From contig NZ_JAMLFW010000001.1 in the NCBI RefSeq assembly GCF_024256385.1, positions 5,890,001 to 5,954,000 of the forward strand: a DNA stretch of 64,000 nt, given 5' to 3'. The position numbers and the translations under genes were made by a program. Shown here one piece after another: positions 16,041 through 26,042 of the stretch. Below the pieces are notes generated by a model. The model was not told the DNA's origin. It was given only the letters and a program-made list of their open reading frames with translations, and did no database searches. Within the stretch, counting starts at the first letter, position 1. Each line of letters opens with the position of its first letter. The stretch comes from Anatilimnocola floriformis. GTDB lineage: Bacteria > Planctomycetota > Planctomycetia > Pirellulales > Pirellulaceae.

Positions 16041-19000
16041 TTAAAGCAGTTCGCCGATAGAGAGCCTTAGAATGCCGTGTTGACGGAGCGTCTCGTCCGC
16101 ATTCGCATGCAGGTCTCCAGGTGGGAAACACGCATGCCGTTGTCCTTCCCTGGTTAGCCAGAATAGTGGCTGGGCAATTAACTTCCCCCGTTCATCAAAG
16201 ATCGGCTCCTGCGTGATGCCGAACTCGTTCCACAGCGATAGGAGCCATTTGCGGTGTTCCGAACCAATTCGCTCCAAAAGTTCCAAAAAGTCATCCTGCT
16301 TACTACTTGTTAGATCGACTGCAGCAGGAGTGCTCAACGTCTCGACGCACGACTCGATTGCGTCATTGAGACGCGAAACGGCTGAATCATTGCTGTTCAA
16401 TGAGTAGATCCCCAGCCAAGACCTCGCTCGGGTCATTGCGACATAGAGATTCGCGGCCAGGACTTGGCCATCTTGCGTCGTGTACTGGTCTGAACAGGGG
16501 ATCAAAACGACCTCCGCGTCATAGCCTTTGTACGAGTGAGAAGTCGTGACAAGCAAGGTGTTCGGTTGACGCTCAAAAGGCCGGTTGGTCTGGACGGATA
16601 GCTCGATACCGATTTTCGATAATCTTGGAGCGAGCTTTGTTTCAAGTAGCCGAATCACGGACTTCCCGTTATAGATCAGGCAAATGTCCGCAGCAGCAAC
16701 CCCTTCTTTGGTGACGAGGTGAGCAATGTGGTTCCCGAGTGCTGCCATTTCCAGGTCGCGGTTATCAAATCGTCTGAATATAGGCTTGGGACCGTGTACT
16801 TGGTTGAACCGAACTTGCAGCCATTCCTGACCGTTACGCTGTGTCCGTTCGATCAGACCAAGTGAGACAAGTTCGTTATGGTCGTGCAAATCAACGTCCG
16901 GAGTAAGTCGATGGAGGAGGTTTACTGCCAGTTCCGTAATCGGATTCGTTGAGCGGAAGCTCTCCTTCAGGATGGTCGAACGGCCACGCATGTCGAGCCC
17001 GAACTCGGACCATTTGGGTGTCTTCCTTCCATAGATATTCTGAGCATTGTCGAAAAAGATGTGAGCGGAGCGACTGTTCCTATCGTCTGCGTCCGTCTGC
17101 TCAACTAGCGACAACAAGAGGCGGAGTGTATTCGGCCCCATGTCTTGTGCTTCATCGATAAAGAGAGCTTGGCAACGGGGGAGCATCGTAGCCTCTTCCT
17201 GCCGGTTCAGGAATTCCTCGGCGGCTCGATCGTATTCAAACTCGAAGTTATCCATCGATAAGGAGACACTCGGAAGAATGCCGGCTAGTACGTCCTTCAC
17301 GTGTAGCAGCGACACTTTTTCCCAGGGAAACATGACGTTATTTCCACTGCCTTGCCATGCCGCCTCAATGGACTCACGCAGCAATTTGTGGAGGGAACGA
17401 TTGGCATAAACGGCCCAAATCCGAACATCCTGTTCCTTGGCCAGGCGTTTAGCCGTCTTCGCGAGCCAGTTCGAGAGGACCAGGGTTTTGCCGCTTCCGG
17501 CAACGCCTCTCACTAGTCGTGGCTTGCCATCAAGTTCGAGATTGCTGAGCCGCTGTTGTTCATGCGAAAGAACCGGCTGCATCGACTGGCGTTTGGCAAT
17601 CTGTCCGCCCAGGTTGTTGGGAGAGTCCGGCGATGTAGTCGCCTTCGCCTTCGGACGAGCAGTACTTACCGTTTCCCATTGGTCTTGGCCCCCTCGTCTG
17701 GAAAGTACTCTTGGCGACATTGAGGCTAGCAGTGGCCGCAAATGGGGCTCTTCCATTTCATTGCGACTAGCGAGAAGGATGACCGCCTCTTTCGCTCGGC
17801 TCAAGCCAACATTGATGAGCCGCTTCCATTCATCAGGTGGCCAATTACAGCTACCGGCATTCACCGTATCGAAGACGACTATGTCTGCTTCCGATCCTTG
17901 TTGACTATGTACCGTCGAAGCTTCCCAAGAACTGATTCCTTCGGCAGCCAGCCACTTCGAAACTGCATTGGCCTGTGCTTTGTAGGGCGAGATGAACAGA
18001 CCCTGCGACTGTCGCATCACCGGATCATGGAATAGCTTGGACAGGATGCCCAAGGTCACGCCGCGTACCCAGCTTCGATTTCCCGGCCCCCTCTCTGCAC
18101 GGATGGATGCCAGGTCCGTATCTTCTTCATCGAGCACATACCAGATTGCCCGTGAATCCTTGGCCAACAGCCGGGGAAGCTTCGATTCGCGACGACTCGT
18201 TTCCAGTGCCGTAGTCAGCACTCCACCGTATTGAAAATCGGAGACCACTTTGCAGACGTCGGGGTGCATCCGATGCTGTTCTGAAAGTACATGAACGGCA
18301 GTGGGCGTGGCCTCGATATTGTTGAGATGGCTGACGCCGCTATTCGCTAACCATGTCTCCTGGCGAGTAGGCAGAATTCGTGAGATGCGGCTGATTGGGG
18401 CAAGTTGCTTTGAGTCTCCAACAAGGACAATGCGGCGGCTGGCGAGCAACGAGAGAGCAGCAACTGCAGCACGTGAAATCAGACCAGCTTCATCGATGAA
18501 GATGGTCGTGAAGGGAGCTTCACCCTCTTCGATCATCTTGCGAATCAGATCATGATCCAGGTAGCTCGTGGCTTTGAATGCAGTAGCTACAACCACCCGC
18601 ACTGCTGGGTCAACGAAGATGCGTTTGCTTTGATCGTTACCGTTAGTTCTCAATTCTGTGATCTGTTTCCGCGTGAGAGCCTTGTCTTCCCAGGCATCGA
18701 AGAGAGGAAGTTGCTGGGCTAATCCGTCGATTTGCGAAAGGATTTCGGTTTCGGTGCCTCGTAGCATTGGCTCCAGCGAAGCATCGCGAAAGGCCTGGAA
18801 TGATGCTCCCTTCCCAATCCGAAGAAGTTCGCCTGCTTCCAGAGCGGCGTTGGACTCCACACGAGCGGCCCTTCCAATTGACAACGCAACAGCGTCGGTT
18901 GCCCTATTCGTGGTCGATACCACGAGCACCCTCTCGTGTTTGTCGAGCAAGACGCCAGCGATCTGCTGACCTGTCGTATACGTCTTGCCAGTTCCCGGTG

Positions 19001-19667
19001 GACCCCAAAGAACACTCCAAGAGTGCTGCCACCAGTCTCGAAGCTTCGGTAGGCCTACCATTTCAGCCTGTGCTACAGGTGGGTGAATGCCTCCTGCTGT
19101 AGCTGCCAGTCTGCGTCGAAGCTCCTCATGAATCAGTTCAAAGCGTGGCTCGTGATAGATCGCGTCTAGGACGCCCAGAAAATCAAACGGGCGGACAAAG
19201 AAGGAACCCACGGTAGGCGGGTTCTCAGGATTGGTGAGGCTGATAAATAGACAGCCGCTCCGTTCATCAACTTCCAGGACTTCGCCTGACCACAATGATG
19301 ATTCCTCTACCGGCGAATCCTCAAAGTCGGCCATGTCGACTCGACCATCGCCGTCATCGGGAACGGCTTGCGGCCGAAACGCCGTGGCTCCCTCCCAAGT
19401 CCAGTCGAACTCCACGGAACTGCCGACATGGAGGGCGTAGATGGTGCCTCGCCCCTTCTCGGCAATGATGCTTACCTTCCGGCACCGCAACCGCTTCCAT
19501 TTCGAGCAGTCACGGAACTCCTGTCGAACCGCTGATTTGGCGTCAGAGAGGAGAGATTCTTCAGCTGGTGGAAGGCCAAGCTCAACGACGAATCGGGCTG
19601 GTTTGAAACCGGCGTCGATCCCCGATGGCCCTGCCGCTTGAGCAATAGAGACTTGATCATCAACCAT
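16041..19667 (-). CDS. Double SF1 helicase (UPF1-like plus UvrD-like in one chain)
   Basis: A 1208-aa protein with two complete helicase engines. The first has Walker A GPPGTGKT (222-229), motif II IFIDEAGL (389-396), GDSKQLAP (417-424), SEQHRMHP (462-469), SPYKAQA (560-566), STVHSQQGSEADIVV (584-598) and NVGLSRAKEAV (619-629), an SF1B/UPF1-like set. The second has GVAGSGKT (721-728), ALFIDEAQDMGP, SFRSTNP, SHSYKGYDAEVVLI and YVAMTRARSWLGIY, an SF1A/UvrD-like set with an early YANRSLHKLL. The N-terminal 200 residues are beta-rich. Both Walker motifs look intact. Standing alone at the edge of the defence cluster, it could be a single-gene defence or DNA-processing helicase. Confidence 0.85.
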   Translation of the reverse strand: MVDDQVSIAQAAGPSGIDAGFKPARFVVELGLPPAEESLLSDAKSAVRQEFRDCSKWKRLRCRKVSIIAEKGRGTIYALHVGSSVEFDWTWEGATAFRPQAVPDDGDGRVDMADFEDSPVEESSLWSGEVLEVDERSGCLFISLTNPENPPTVGSFFVRPFDFLGVLDAIYHEPRFELIHEELRRRLAATAGGIHPPVAQAEMVGLPKLRDWWQHSWSVLWGPPGTGKTYTTGQQIAGVLLDKHERVLVVSTTNRATDAVALSIGRAARVESNAALEAGELLRIGKGASFQAFRDASLEPMLRGTETEILSQIDGLAQQLPLFDAWEDKALTRKQITELRTNGNDQSKRIFVDPAVRVVVATAFKATSYLDHDLIRKMIEEGEAPFTTIFIDEAGLISRAAVAALSLLASRRIVLVGDSKQLAPISRISRILPTRQETWLANSGVSHLNNIEATPTAVHVLSEQHRMHPDVCKVVSDFQYGGVLTTALETSRRESKLPRLLAKDSRAIWYVLDEEDTDLASIRAERGPGNRSWVRGVTLGILSKLFHDPVMRQSQGLFISPYKAQANAVSKWLAAEGISSWEASTVHSQQGSEADIVVFDTVNAGSCNWPPDEWKRLINVGLSRAKEAVILLASRNEMEEPHLRPLLASMSPRVLSRRGGQDQWETVSTARPKAKATTSPDSPNNLGGQIAKRQSMQPVLSHEQQRLSNLELDGKPRLVRGVAGSGKTLVLSNWLAKTAKRLAKEQDVRIWAVYANRSLHKLLRESIEAAWQGSGNNVMFPWEKVSLLHVKDVLAGILPSVSLSMDNFEFEYDRAAEEFLNRQEEATMLPRCQALFIDEAQDMGPNTLRLLLSLVEQTDADDRNSRSAHIFFDNAQNIYGRKTPKWSEFGLDMRGRSTILKESFRSTNPITELAVNLLHRLTPDVDLHDHNELVSLGLIERTQRNGQEWLQVRFNQVHGPKPIFRRFDNRDLEMAALGNHIAHLVTKEGVAAADICLIYNGKSVIRLLETKLAPRLSKIGIELSVQTNRPFERQPNTLLVTTSHSYKGYDAEVVLIPCSDQYTTQDGQVLAANLYVAMTRARSWLGIYSLNSNDSAVSRLNDAIESCVETLSTPAAVDLTSSKQDDFLELLERIGSEHRKWLLSLWNEFGITQEPIFDERGKLIAQPLFWLTREGQRHACFPPGDLHANADETLRQHGILRLSIGELL

Positions 19668-19839
19668 CGTATCTCGACCCAGTCAAACTTCCTCTACCCC
19701 TAGACCCTTGTAGGGATAGGCGGACAATCCAGCCATTATACGACTGTAACGCTCGCCTGGGCTCCGATGTGAGAATATTGCTGCCAGCGGGATTAGGCTA
19801 CCCCAGCAGATGCTGGTTACTGATTAGCACAATTGACCT

Positions 19840-21690
19840 TTAGCTGGGGAAGAAACCGGAGCGATGCTTGCCCGTCTTATCACCTGAAAAATGTGTGTAA
19901 GTAATCTTGGAGATCACGTCCTCCGGTGGATCTTCATTCTCAAAAATAATGACCTGCGTTTCTCGGACTGGCTTTGCTAACGACCGGTAGAAGTTCTCCT
20001 TGACATTCGCTGTCTTGACGGTTTTCTGCGAATCTGGCTCTCGGTAGGCCACAAGTGGTGAGTCCAGTACCACAATTCCCGAGTGACTACGTTTTTTCTT
20101 TCGACAGAATCGAAGTAGCCCAACCACAAATGCGGAATAGCTCAAGGCTCTGATCCCCTTGCCATGACTGGCTCGATCTTTGCCATTGATGACGATGTCC
20201 TGCTTTGTTTCGCTGAACGTAACTCGTCCGGTTTCGGGGAACTTCCACTCTCCGAGCAATTTCTCGACGACCTTGCAGAATTCATCTGTTTCGCTGGTAC
20301 TCGCGGCGGTTTGTGATCCTTCCGTTGTCTCTCGTTTTCGACTCGCAGGCGGAGCGGCACTTCTGATCTCTTCAAGTTGTGCTTTGAGTCGACTCACCTG
20401 CTCAGCCAGTGCAGTCGCTTGTTCAAGCCGAACTTGCTTCTCCAGAAGTTGAGATATTTCCTCTTTAGTAACTTCTTCAGCGGGAAGCAATGTCTTCTCA
20501 ATTTCTTGTGAAATTGTGTCATAGCTTCGCTTCGAGCGTACTATGCCTCGATTCAGAGTTTCGACCTGGCCCTCAATGTCAGATACAGTACTCTCTAGGT
20601 CACTCCGCAACATTTCGATCCGCTGGATTTCCGCGGCACATGCACGTTGCACTTGGCCAATATCTTCATTCTCGCCCCAAGCGTCCTCCGTGCCACATAC
20701 CGGGCACTCAACAAGTGGAAGCTGCGACAAGTATTCGCCAGCTTCGGCCATGGCTTTTAGCCGTCGTGAGTCACTTTTGTAATGTTCGTCGAGCAGGGCA
20801 AACCGATTGACTAACCTATTGAGTAATTCAGTGCGTGCAGTGGATGCTTCAATATCAGCCCACAGATCCCGCCTTCGCACCTGCTCTTGTCTGAGGCGAT
20901 CTCTGTCTACAGCGATCGACGTGGTTGTTTGATCGATAGTGACTCGAAGTTTTTCGAGTTGCGACGAGACTTCTGCTGGGGCGTCAACTAGCTCGTTAAG
21001 TGCATCTTCAGTGGACTCAATTATTTGCTGGATCGCTTCTGCTCGTGCCTGGCGATACGGTTCCGTCTCCTCCTCGTCCTTGCTGCTAATCACGCTGCTA
21101 TCGTCGATCCCTGTGAGCAGATATCGAAAGAAAGATTCCTCGCGAGTTTTAGAGACGAACTGTCCAGTAGCTCGTACCGGAGAGCCTTCAGTGTAGATCC
21201 GCTCTTCGTTGATGATCGAGAGATGGGCGAAGTCACGAAAACTGCCCGAATGTACTTCGCCTTTTGCATTGATCCTAAGCCGAAGACCTTCGGCACCAAT
21301 CAACTCCAGGAGAAATTGCGATATTGTTCGCTTCTTTCCAGTGGACCGAGACTCTTTGAGTTCCTCGACATCGGCCGCCGGATCGACCTCGTTGATTTTG
21401 CACTTGTGCAGTCGAAAGTCTTTGCCCCGAAGTGATCGCTCCAACGTAAAGGTCTCACCCGACCATGTTTCGATCTCAAGCCAAAGTGTCTCGTAACCAC
21501 TGCTCTCAGGAATCGCCTTTGGTGGCTCCTTCGCACCCGTCATGAAATTCAGGCAGTGCACCAGGTACGACTTTCCTGTGTCCGAGGCCCCACTGATTAC
21601 GTTGAGGCCTGTTCCGAAATCCAACGACGCCACCTTCACGTCACGGCCATGTGCCTCCAGCCGAACGAAGTGGAAACCTTTTGAAGGCAT
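19840..21690 (-). CDS. ABC-3C system SMC/Rad50-like ATPase
   Basis: A 616-aa SMC/RecF-type ATPase: Walker A GASDTGKS (34-41), a long coiled coil (about 215-450) with a Rad50-like zinc-hook motif CPVC (329-332), and Walker B IVVLDSP (539-545) near the C-terminus. It lacks an obvious LSGGQ signature; GIRALSYSAFVVGLL occupies that place. It is followed downstream of two coupled genes of middle-component and REase types, which together match the ABC-three-component conflict systems described by comparative genomics. It is the last gene of the operon, 3 bp after the middle component. A DNA-sensing, effector-gating role is inferred. Confidence 0.8.
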   Translation of the reverse strand: MPSKGFHFVRLEAHGRDVKVASLDFGTGLNVISGASDTGKSYLVHCLNFMTGAKEPPKAIPESSGYETLWLEIETWSGETFTLERSLRGKDFRLHKCKINEVDPAADVEELKESRSTGKKRTISQFLLELIGAEGLRLRINAKGEVHSGSFRDFAHLSIINEERIYTEGSPVRATGQFVSKTREESFFRYLLTGIDDSSVISSKDEEETEPYRQARAEAIQQIIESTEDALNELVDAPAEVSSQLEKLRVTIDQTTTSIAVDRDRLRQEQVRRRDLWADIEASTARTELLNRLVNRFALLDEHYKSDSRRLKAMAEAGEYLSQLPLVECPVCGTEDAWGENEDIGQVQRACAAEIQRIEMLRSDLESTVSDIEGQVETLNRGIVRSKRSYDTISQEIEKTLLPAEEVTKEEISQLLEKQVRLEQATALAEQVSRLKAQLEEIRSAAPPASRKRETTEGSQTAASTSETDEFCKVVEKLLGEWKFPETGRVTFSETKQDIVINGKDRASHGKGIRALSYSAFVVGLLRFCRKKKRSHSGIVVLDSPLVAYREPDSQKTVKTANVKENFYRSLAKPVRETQVIIFENEDPPEDVISKITYTHFSGDKTGKHRSGFFPS

Positions 21691-21692
21691 AG

Positions 21693-22220
21693 TTATTCCT
21701 CTCCACTCCAGTCGCCTAGAGACTCAAATTCAGCACCCCAGCGGTCCAGATGACGAGTAAAAAAGTCGTTCAGCTCGCCTTCTTCGGTGTCGCCGAAAGT
21801 CGCCACCACCCACTTTGCTCTCAGCTTCAACTGTTCGGTGTATTCTTCAGTTAGACATGCAACAAACGCCCCAGCAGACTCCGTAGCCAAAAAGCGAATT
21901 CCAGTGTCACTGAACTCTGGTGCGACGAGTCCTCGCTCCATTAGGAGGCGAAGCCCCTGATCAACAAGTCTCCTTCGCACAACCCACTCATTTGAACGGA
22001 ACGGCGTCGCCGGGTGCAGGCTCTGAGGTCCTTCCTCGATGTCGCCAGAATGGACTGTCAGATAATCAAAGAAAACCATCCGCTGAGTGTCGAAGCCTTC
22101 AGGAAATGCTTCGTAGAGCAGGCACAAGGCTCTCAGGCCGCTCTCTACTGGTGAGTTAAATGGCCCTCGAGAAGCCGTTAATTGCCCTGCAGTCGTAGAT
22201 GAACTGAAGTCGTTACTCAT
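21693..22220 (-). CDS. ABC-3C middle component
   Basis: A 175-aa helical protein (SPVESGLRALCLLYEAFPEG, TQRMVFFDYLTVHSGDIEEG, NEWVVRRRLVDQGLRLLMERGLV) resembling the middle component that links the ATPase and effector of ABC-3C systems. The winged-helix-like DYLTVHSGD region and short C-terminal domain fit the family. It overlaps the effector gene by 8 bp and is 3 bp from the ATPase gene, so all three are co-translated. Confidence 0.72.
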   Translation of the reverse strand: MSNDFSSSTTAGQLTASRGPFNSPVESGLRALCLLYEAFPEGFDTQRMVFFDYLTVHSGDIEEGPQSLHPATPFRSNEWVVRRRLVDQGLRLLMERGLVAPEFSDTGIRFLATESAGAFVACLTEEYTEQLKLRAKWVVATFGDTEEGELNDFFTRHLDRWGAEFESLGDWSGEE

Positions 22221-23352
22221 CTGAATTCACCCATTTCAGTTGCCCTGAATTAGCAAGTTGATGGCAGATGCCTCTGCGATCTGGCGGGGTTAGCACCGGA
22301 AGAAGGGCGTGGTCTGTGATCTGCATATCAATTGCCGCCTTCGTGACTGCTCGTACTTTCTGATATCCGTCGGCATGGCTGTCGAGGTAAGTCTCTTGAA
22401 CTCCATTATGGATCTCGCCTTGCAAACGCTCGAATTCCTTCTCAGGAAGGTGATCGCGGGAAAAGGCCCTGAGCGACTCCGCAGAATAGAACGAAGCACG
22501 GCTCAGTTTGAAATGTGTTTCTAAAGTCGGCCACTTTGCGATCAATGCGTGTTCTACGGTCTCGCCAAGATTTTCGGAATACGCCAGCAGCAGGGCCGCT
22601 ACGTATGGAATCTCCAGTGCGGTGCAGCTGTCAGGCGGCGTTTGTGGGGTGGGTCTCTGCGGAAGACCTCCTCCGAAGCGATAGACATACCAAGGCGTGG
22701 CACGGTGCTCTTCAATCAACTTCAACACTGGCACAAACGAGACTATTTCAAAGGGAAAGCGTTCAACGTATTGCTTCATTTTCCCAGTGAACTTTATTTC
22801 GGAGCCACAGATCCTAGTGCGGCAATGATTGTCCCAGTTCTCGATCACGCCTGCCTTTAGCTTGTCGGGGTTTTCTAGGAGTCGAGCCAGCGTGGTTCCG
22901 ACGTCGTAAGGACAGACAAAGGAGTATTGGCGGGGAATGGTGAACTCGCCAATGAAGGTGTAGTAGATCAGCTTTCCAAGCTCGACCCAGACATCTCCGG
23001 GCTGTAGAGCATGGTCGTAGTGCTTGCACTGATAATTGTCCCAGGGCTTTTTGCCTGAAAGTTTGCCTGTGTGCCCGACAACATCACGCCCCATGTCACC
23101 GGCTCCGCTACATCGCATGACCGTGTGATACTTGGACTTCAGGGAGTGTGCCCATTCTTGAATGAACTGCTCCCACTCGGCGGGCGAAAACAATTTCACA
23201 CGCTGTAAAGGCGGGATCGACAGCCCTGAAGACACCTGGTCAGCACGAACCGGGGTTGGCCGCGATGGTTCAAGCATTGGGACGAGCTTTGCCTTGCTCG
23301 ATTGCGGCTCTTGCGATTTGGGAGATGACTTCTTTGCGGATTTCTTCTTCAT
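22213..23352 (-). CDS. ABC-3C effector with N-terminal Mrr-like nuclease domain
   Basis: A 379-aa protein. After a basic, Ser-rich leader (1-40), the segment EWEQFIQEWAHSL, then RCSGAGDMGRDVV and WDNYQCKHYDHAL (about 58-115) matches a restriction-endonuclease-like core of Mrr type with Asp 90 and Gln-x-Lys (108-110). The C-terminal half (ALEIPYVAALLLAYSENLG...) matches the domain that couples to the ATPase in ABC-3C systems. The start shares ATGA with the hsdS stop. I infer a DNA-degrading effector; it is the strongest cleavage candidate of the trio. Confidence 0.75.
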   Translation of the reverse strand: MKKKSAKKSSPKSQEPQSSKAKLVPMLEPSRPTPVRADQVSSGLSIPPLQRVKLFSPAEWEQFIQEWAHSLKSKYHTVMRCSGAGDMGRDVVGHTGKLSGKKPWDNYQCKHYDHALQPGDVWVELGKLIYYTFIGEFTIPRQYSFVCPYDVGTTLARLLENPDKLKAGVIENWDNHCRTRICGSEIKFTGKMKQYVERFPFEIVSFVPVLKLIEEHRATPWYVYRFGGGLPQRPTPQTPPDSCTALEIPYVAALLLAYSENLGETVEHALIAKWPTLETHFKLSRASFYSAESLRAFSRDHLPEKEFERLQGEIHNGVQETYLDSHADGYQKVRAVTKAAIDMQITDHALLPVLTPPDRRGICHQLANSGQLKWVNSDE

Positions 23353-24503
23353 GCCGCATCTCCGGTGAAGACCTGAGCAATGATCGTGGGCAACAGTGAT
23401 TCACGTTCCTCGATCGCGTGAGTTTGAAGAGTCTTGACTTCCTGGACCTTGTCAAAAAGCTCTCCGAACCACACCTGTCTCGGGTACTTGGGTAACGGCA
23501 CTGGAATCTCCAATAACCCCTTAGCACTCGTGGTTCGATTTCGATCTGCACTGCCGGGAGACACTTCACTCACCTGTTGTAGGCCATCGGCCGTGAGTAG
23601 ATAAAAACACAGGAAGCGAGGCGTGACGATTCCGACCTGTGGAACATAGGTCAGGTATCGATGTGACCCAAAGCGACCGTCATCACCAGGTCCGGCAACG
23701 GCAATAGCCCCTTCCCATGCCTTGATATTGCTAATGAGCAAATCTCCCCGTCTCACAAGGTGCGGCTTCTCCCAGGTGATTTCGCTTCCTAGAACTGGTG
23801 CTGTGTGAAAGGTTCCCTTACCAAAAGAACGCACAGACACACCAGGATATTCTGCAAAAGGGTCAACGAGCATCGGTCTTCTGACGAGTGGAGCGATGTC
23901 CCCCAACCGGCTTCGCGGCATTCCTTCTGTAATCTGTAGGAATGCAGAAAGCAGTAGCTTGTTCGACTCATGCTGTACCACCGTCGTCTCGGCTTTCGCC
24001 TCCTCGCACTTGGCAGTCAGTGCGTCGAGATATTCAATCAGTCTTTGCTGCTCTTTCAGCGGCGGCAGCGGAATGGTCATCTTTAGTAGTTGTTCCGGCT
24101 GAATTCTTCGTCGGCGGTCTCCCATCCCAGTTGAAAGTTTCGCTGCCTGCTCCCAAGCCTTCTGCCATTTGAAGTAGGTAGCAAGGAATGCTGGAGTGAT
24201 GCGTTTCGGGTCACTGTCGAAGTGCGGATATTCGTTCGAGATGAAACATCCATCGAACTCTTCACCAACCAAGCCGTAGGCTCCTTCAAAAGCGAAAAGA
24301 CGGCTGTAAATGAACTGGCCTGCTCGAACTTGATACAGGTTGCTTGCACTCGTTGTCGTCCCGGAAATCGGCGACTTTGCAAACAGCCCTCGGCCGAAGG
24401 AGTAGATTCCAAAGTTGGCGTAATCTCTGTCTGCTTGGACCTTCGTCGCGGTCGTAACTTGCGTGAGGACTTCTCCCAGTGGGACCATTGGCCATTTCGT
24501 CAT
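23349..24503 (-). CDS. hsdS: Type I restriction-modification specificity subunit
   Basis: A 384-aa HsdS with two target recognition domains: WPMVPLGEVLTQVTTATKVQ through IPLPPLKEQQRLIEYLDALT (about 4-165), and RSRLGDIAPLVRRPMLVDPF through IPVPLPKYPRQVWFGELFDKV (about 200-360). Each ends in the conserved coiled helix that binds HsdM. It sets the DNA sequence recognised. ATGA overlaps join it to hsdM upstream and to the ABC-3C effector downstream, so it is translated within one operon with both systems. Confidence 0.92.
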   Translation of the reverse strand: MTKWPMVPLGEVLTQVTTATKVQADRDYANFGIYSFGRGLFAKSPISGTTTSASNLYQVRAGQFIYSRLFAFEGAYGLVGEEFDGCFISNEYPHFDSDPKRITPAFLATYFKWQKAWEQAAKLSTGMGDRRRRIQPEQLLKMTIPLPPLKEQQRLIEYLDALTAKCEEAKAETTVVQHESNKLLLSAFLQITEGMPRSRLGDIAPLVRRPMLVDPFAEYPGVSVRSFGKGTFHTAPVLGSEITWEKPHLVRRGDLLISNIKAWEGAIAVAGPGDDGRFGSHRYLTYVPQVGIVTPRFLCFYLLTADGLQQVSEVSPGSADRNRTTSAKGLLEIPVPLPKYPRQVWFGELFDKVQEVKTLQTHAIEERESLLPTIIAQVFTGDAA

Positions 24504-26041
24504 GGCTTCCTCCCCAAGAGTTCTTTGATTTCCCGCATGATGTCGGCGATCCGGAGTTCCTTCTTCAGGATGTCATCAGCCAATTGTTCCGGAGGCAGGT
24601 GTTCGAAGTCCGTCGTCGCAGTTGGGTTCTTAATGTCCAGGTTGCAGTTGTTTTCAAGTATGTCCTTCGCTGGGACTTTCCAAGCCCGCTCCGATTCCTT
24701 TCGTTTGCTCCACCACCTCAAACACTCGGTGAACTCTTCGTACTGGATGGGCAGCGTCTTCGTGTATTGGCGGCGTCCTTCCGGCAGGGGCTGTTCGTAG
24801 AACCAGACTTGCTTGGTGGGGCCAGTGCGATCAAAGAACAATAGGTTCGTCGGAATGTTGGTGTACGGTGCGAAGACGCCATTGGGCAAACGGATGATGG
24901 TGTGCAGGTTGAACTTCGTCAGTAGCTCCTGCTTGATCCGGCCACACACACCATCCCCAAAGAGAACTCCGTTCGGGACGACCACCGCAGCCCGACCTGG
25001 CTTCGGGGTGGCTCGCAGCTTCCGCATGATCAGCTGCATGAACAGCAGGGCGGTCTCAGCCGTCTGCTTATCCTCCGCGAAGTTCCCCTGAATGCCTCGT
25101 TCCTCCTCGCCGCCAAAGGGAGGATTGGTGAGGATCACATCCACGCGGTCGCGTTCAGTGATGTCCGTAAGTTTCTGCGAGAGGCTGTTTCCCTTGATAA
25201 TCTGTGGTGATTCCAATCCGTGCAGCAACAGATTCATCTGGCACAGCATATACGGAAGTGTCTTGGCCTCATTCCCGAAGATGCTTCGTTCCTGAAGCGT
25301 TCTTCGGTCTTCGACCGTCAGGCATTGCTGCTCCAAGTGTCGGAATGCTTCGACCAGAAAGCCACCAGTCCCGCAGGCGGGATCTAGGACTGCCTCGCCC
25401 AGCTTCGGATTCATGAGCTCGACCATCAATCGAACTACGGAACGGGGAGTGTAGAACTCTCCGGAGTCGCCGGCTGCATCCCGCATCTCTTTGAGCATGC
25501 TCTCGTAGAGATGCCCCAAGGTGTGAATTTCCTCAGTCGAGTCAAAATGGATGGCCCCAATCTTGTTTATCACGTCCCTCAACAGGTAGCCGCTATCCAT
25601 GCGGTTCGTGACCCCCGAGAAGACGGAAGCTACGACATCTCGACGGTCGTCACCTTTGCCCCCCTGCAGACCTCTGAGATATGCAATGAGCCCCGGTCCC
25701 TTGGTTCCATCAGGCCGCGTAGCTTCATCATTGTTGATGAACGATCGGAGAGCCTCACCACTGATGCCGTCTTCTTTTGCAGCCCAGTCTCGCCACCGAT
25801 ACGGTGATTCGATAACCGGCCGAAACTTCTGACGCTTCAGCTTGGCTCGTTCCTCCTCGATCTTCTCCTGGTCGTCGAGAAACTTGAGAAACATCACCCA
25901 CGTCAACATGGGCAGTCGGTCCAAGTCGCCGTTGAGTCCCTTGTCCTTCCGCATGATGTCGCGGGCAGATTTGACGAGGCTCCCGAGCCGCTGGGCGGTT
26001 GTCAGGGGTTGAGCGACCTTCTTTGCAGCCGTCTTGGCCAT
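24500..26041 (-). CDS. hsdM: Type I restriction-modification methyltransferase subunit
   Basis: About 513 aa from the ATG at 26041 (MAKTAAKKVAQPLT), one base after the stop of the upstream gene; a frame open to 26110 would overlap it. An N-terminal HsdM_N helical domain (LVKSARDIMRKDKGLNGDLD) leads to the N6-adenine methyltransferase fold with SAM-binding DPACGTGGFL (220-229) and catalytic NPPF (306-309). It methylates adenines in host sites with HsdS and joins HsdR for restriction. Confidence 0.95.
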   Translation of the reverse strand: MAKTAAKKVAQPLTTAQRLGSLVKSARDIMRKDKGLNGDLDRLPMLTWVMFLKFLDDQEKIEEERAKLKRQKFRPVIESPYRWRDWAAKEDGISGEALRSFINNDEATRPDGTKGPGLIAYLRGLQGGKGDDRRDVVASVFSGVTNRMDSGYLLRDVINKIGAIHFDSTEEIHTLGHLYESMLKEMRDAAGDSGEFYTPRSVVRLMVELMNPKLGEAVLDPACGTGGFLVEAFRHLEQQCLTVEDRRTLQERSIFGNEAKTLPYMLCQMNLLLHGLESPQIIKGNSLSQKLTDITERDRVDVILTNPPFGGEEERGIQGNFAEDKQTAETALLFMQLIMRKLRATPKPGRAAVVVPNGVLFGDGVCGRIKQELLTKFNLHTIIRLPNGVFAPYTNIPTNLLFFDRTGPTKQVWFYEQPLPEGRRQYTKTLPIQYEEFTECLRWWSKRKESERAWKVPAKDILENNCNLDIKNPTATTDFEHLPPEQLADDILKKELRIADIMREIKELLGRKP

Positions 26042-26042
26042 T

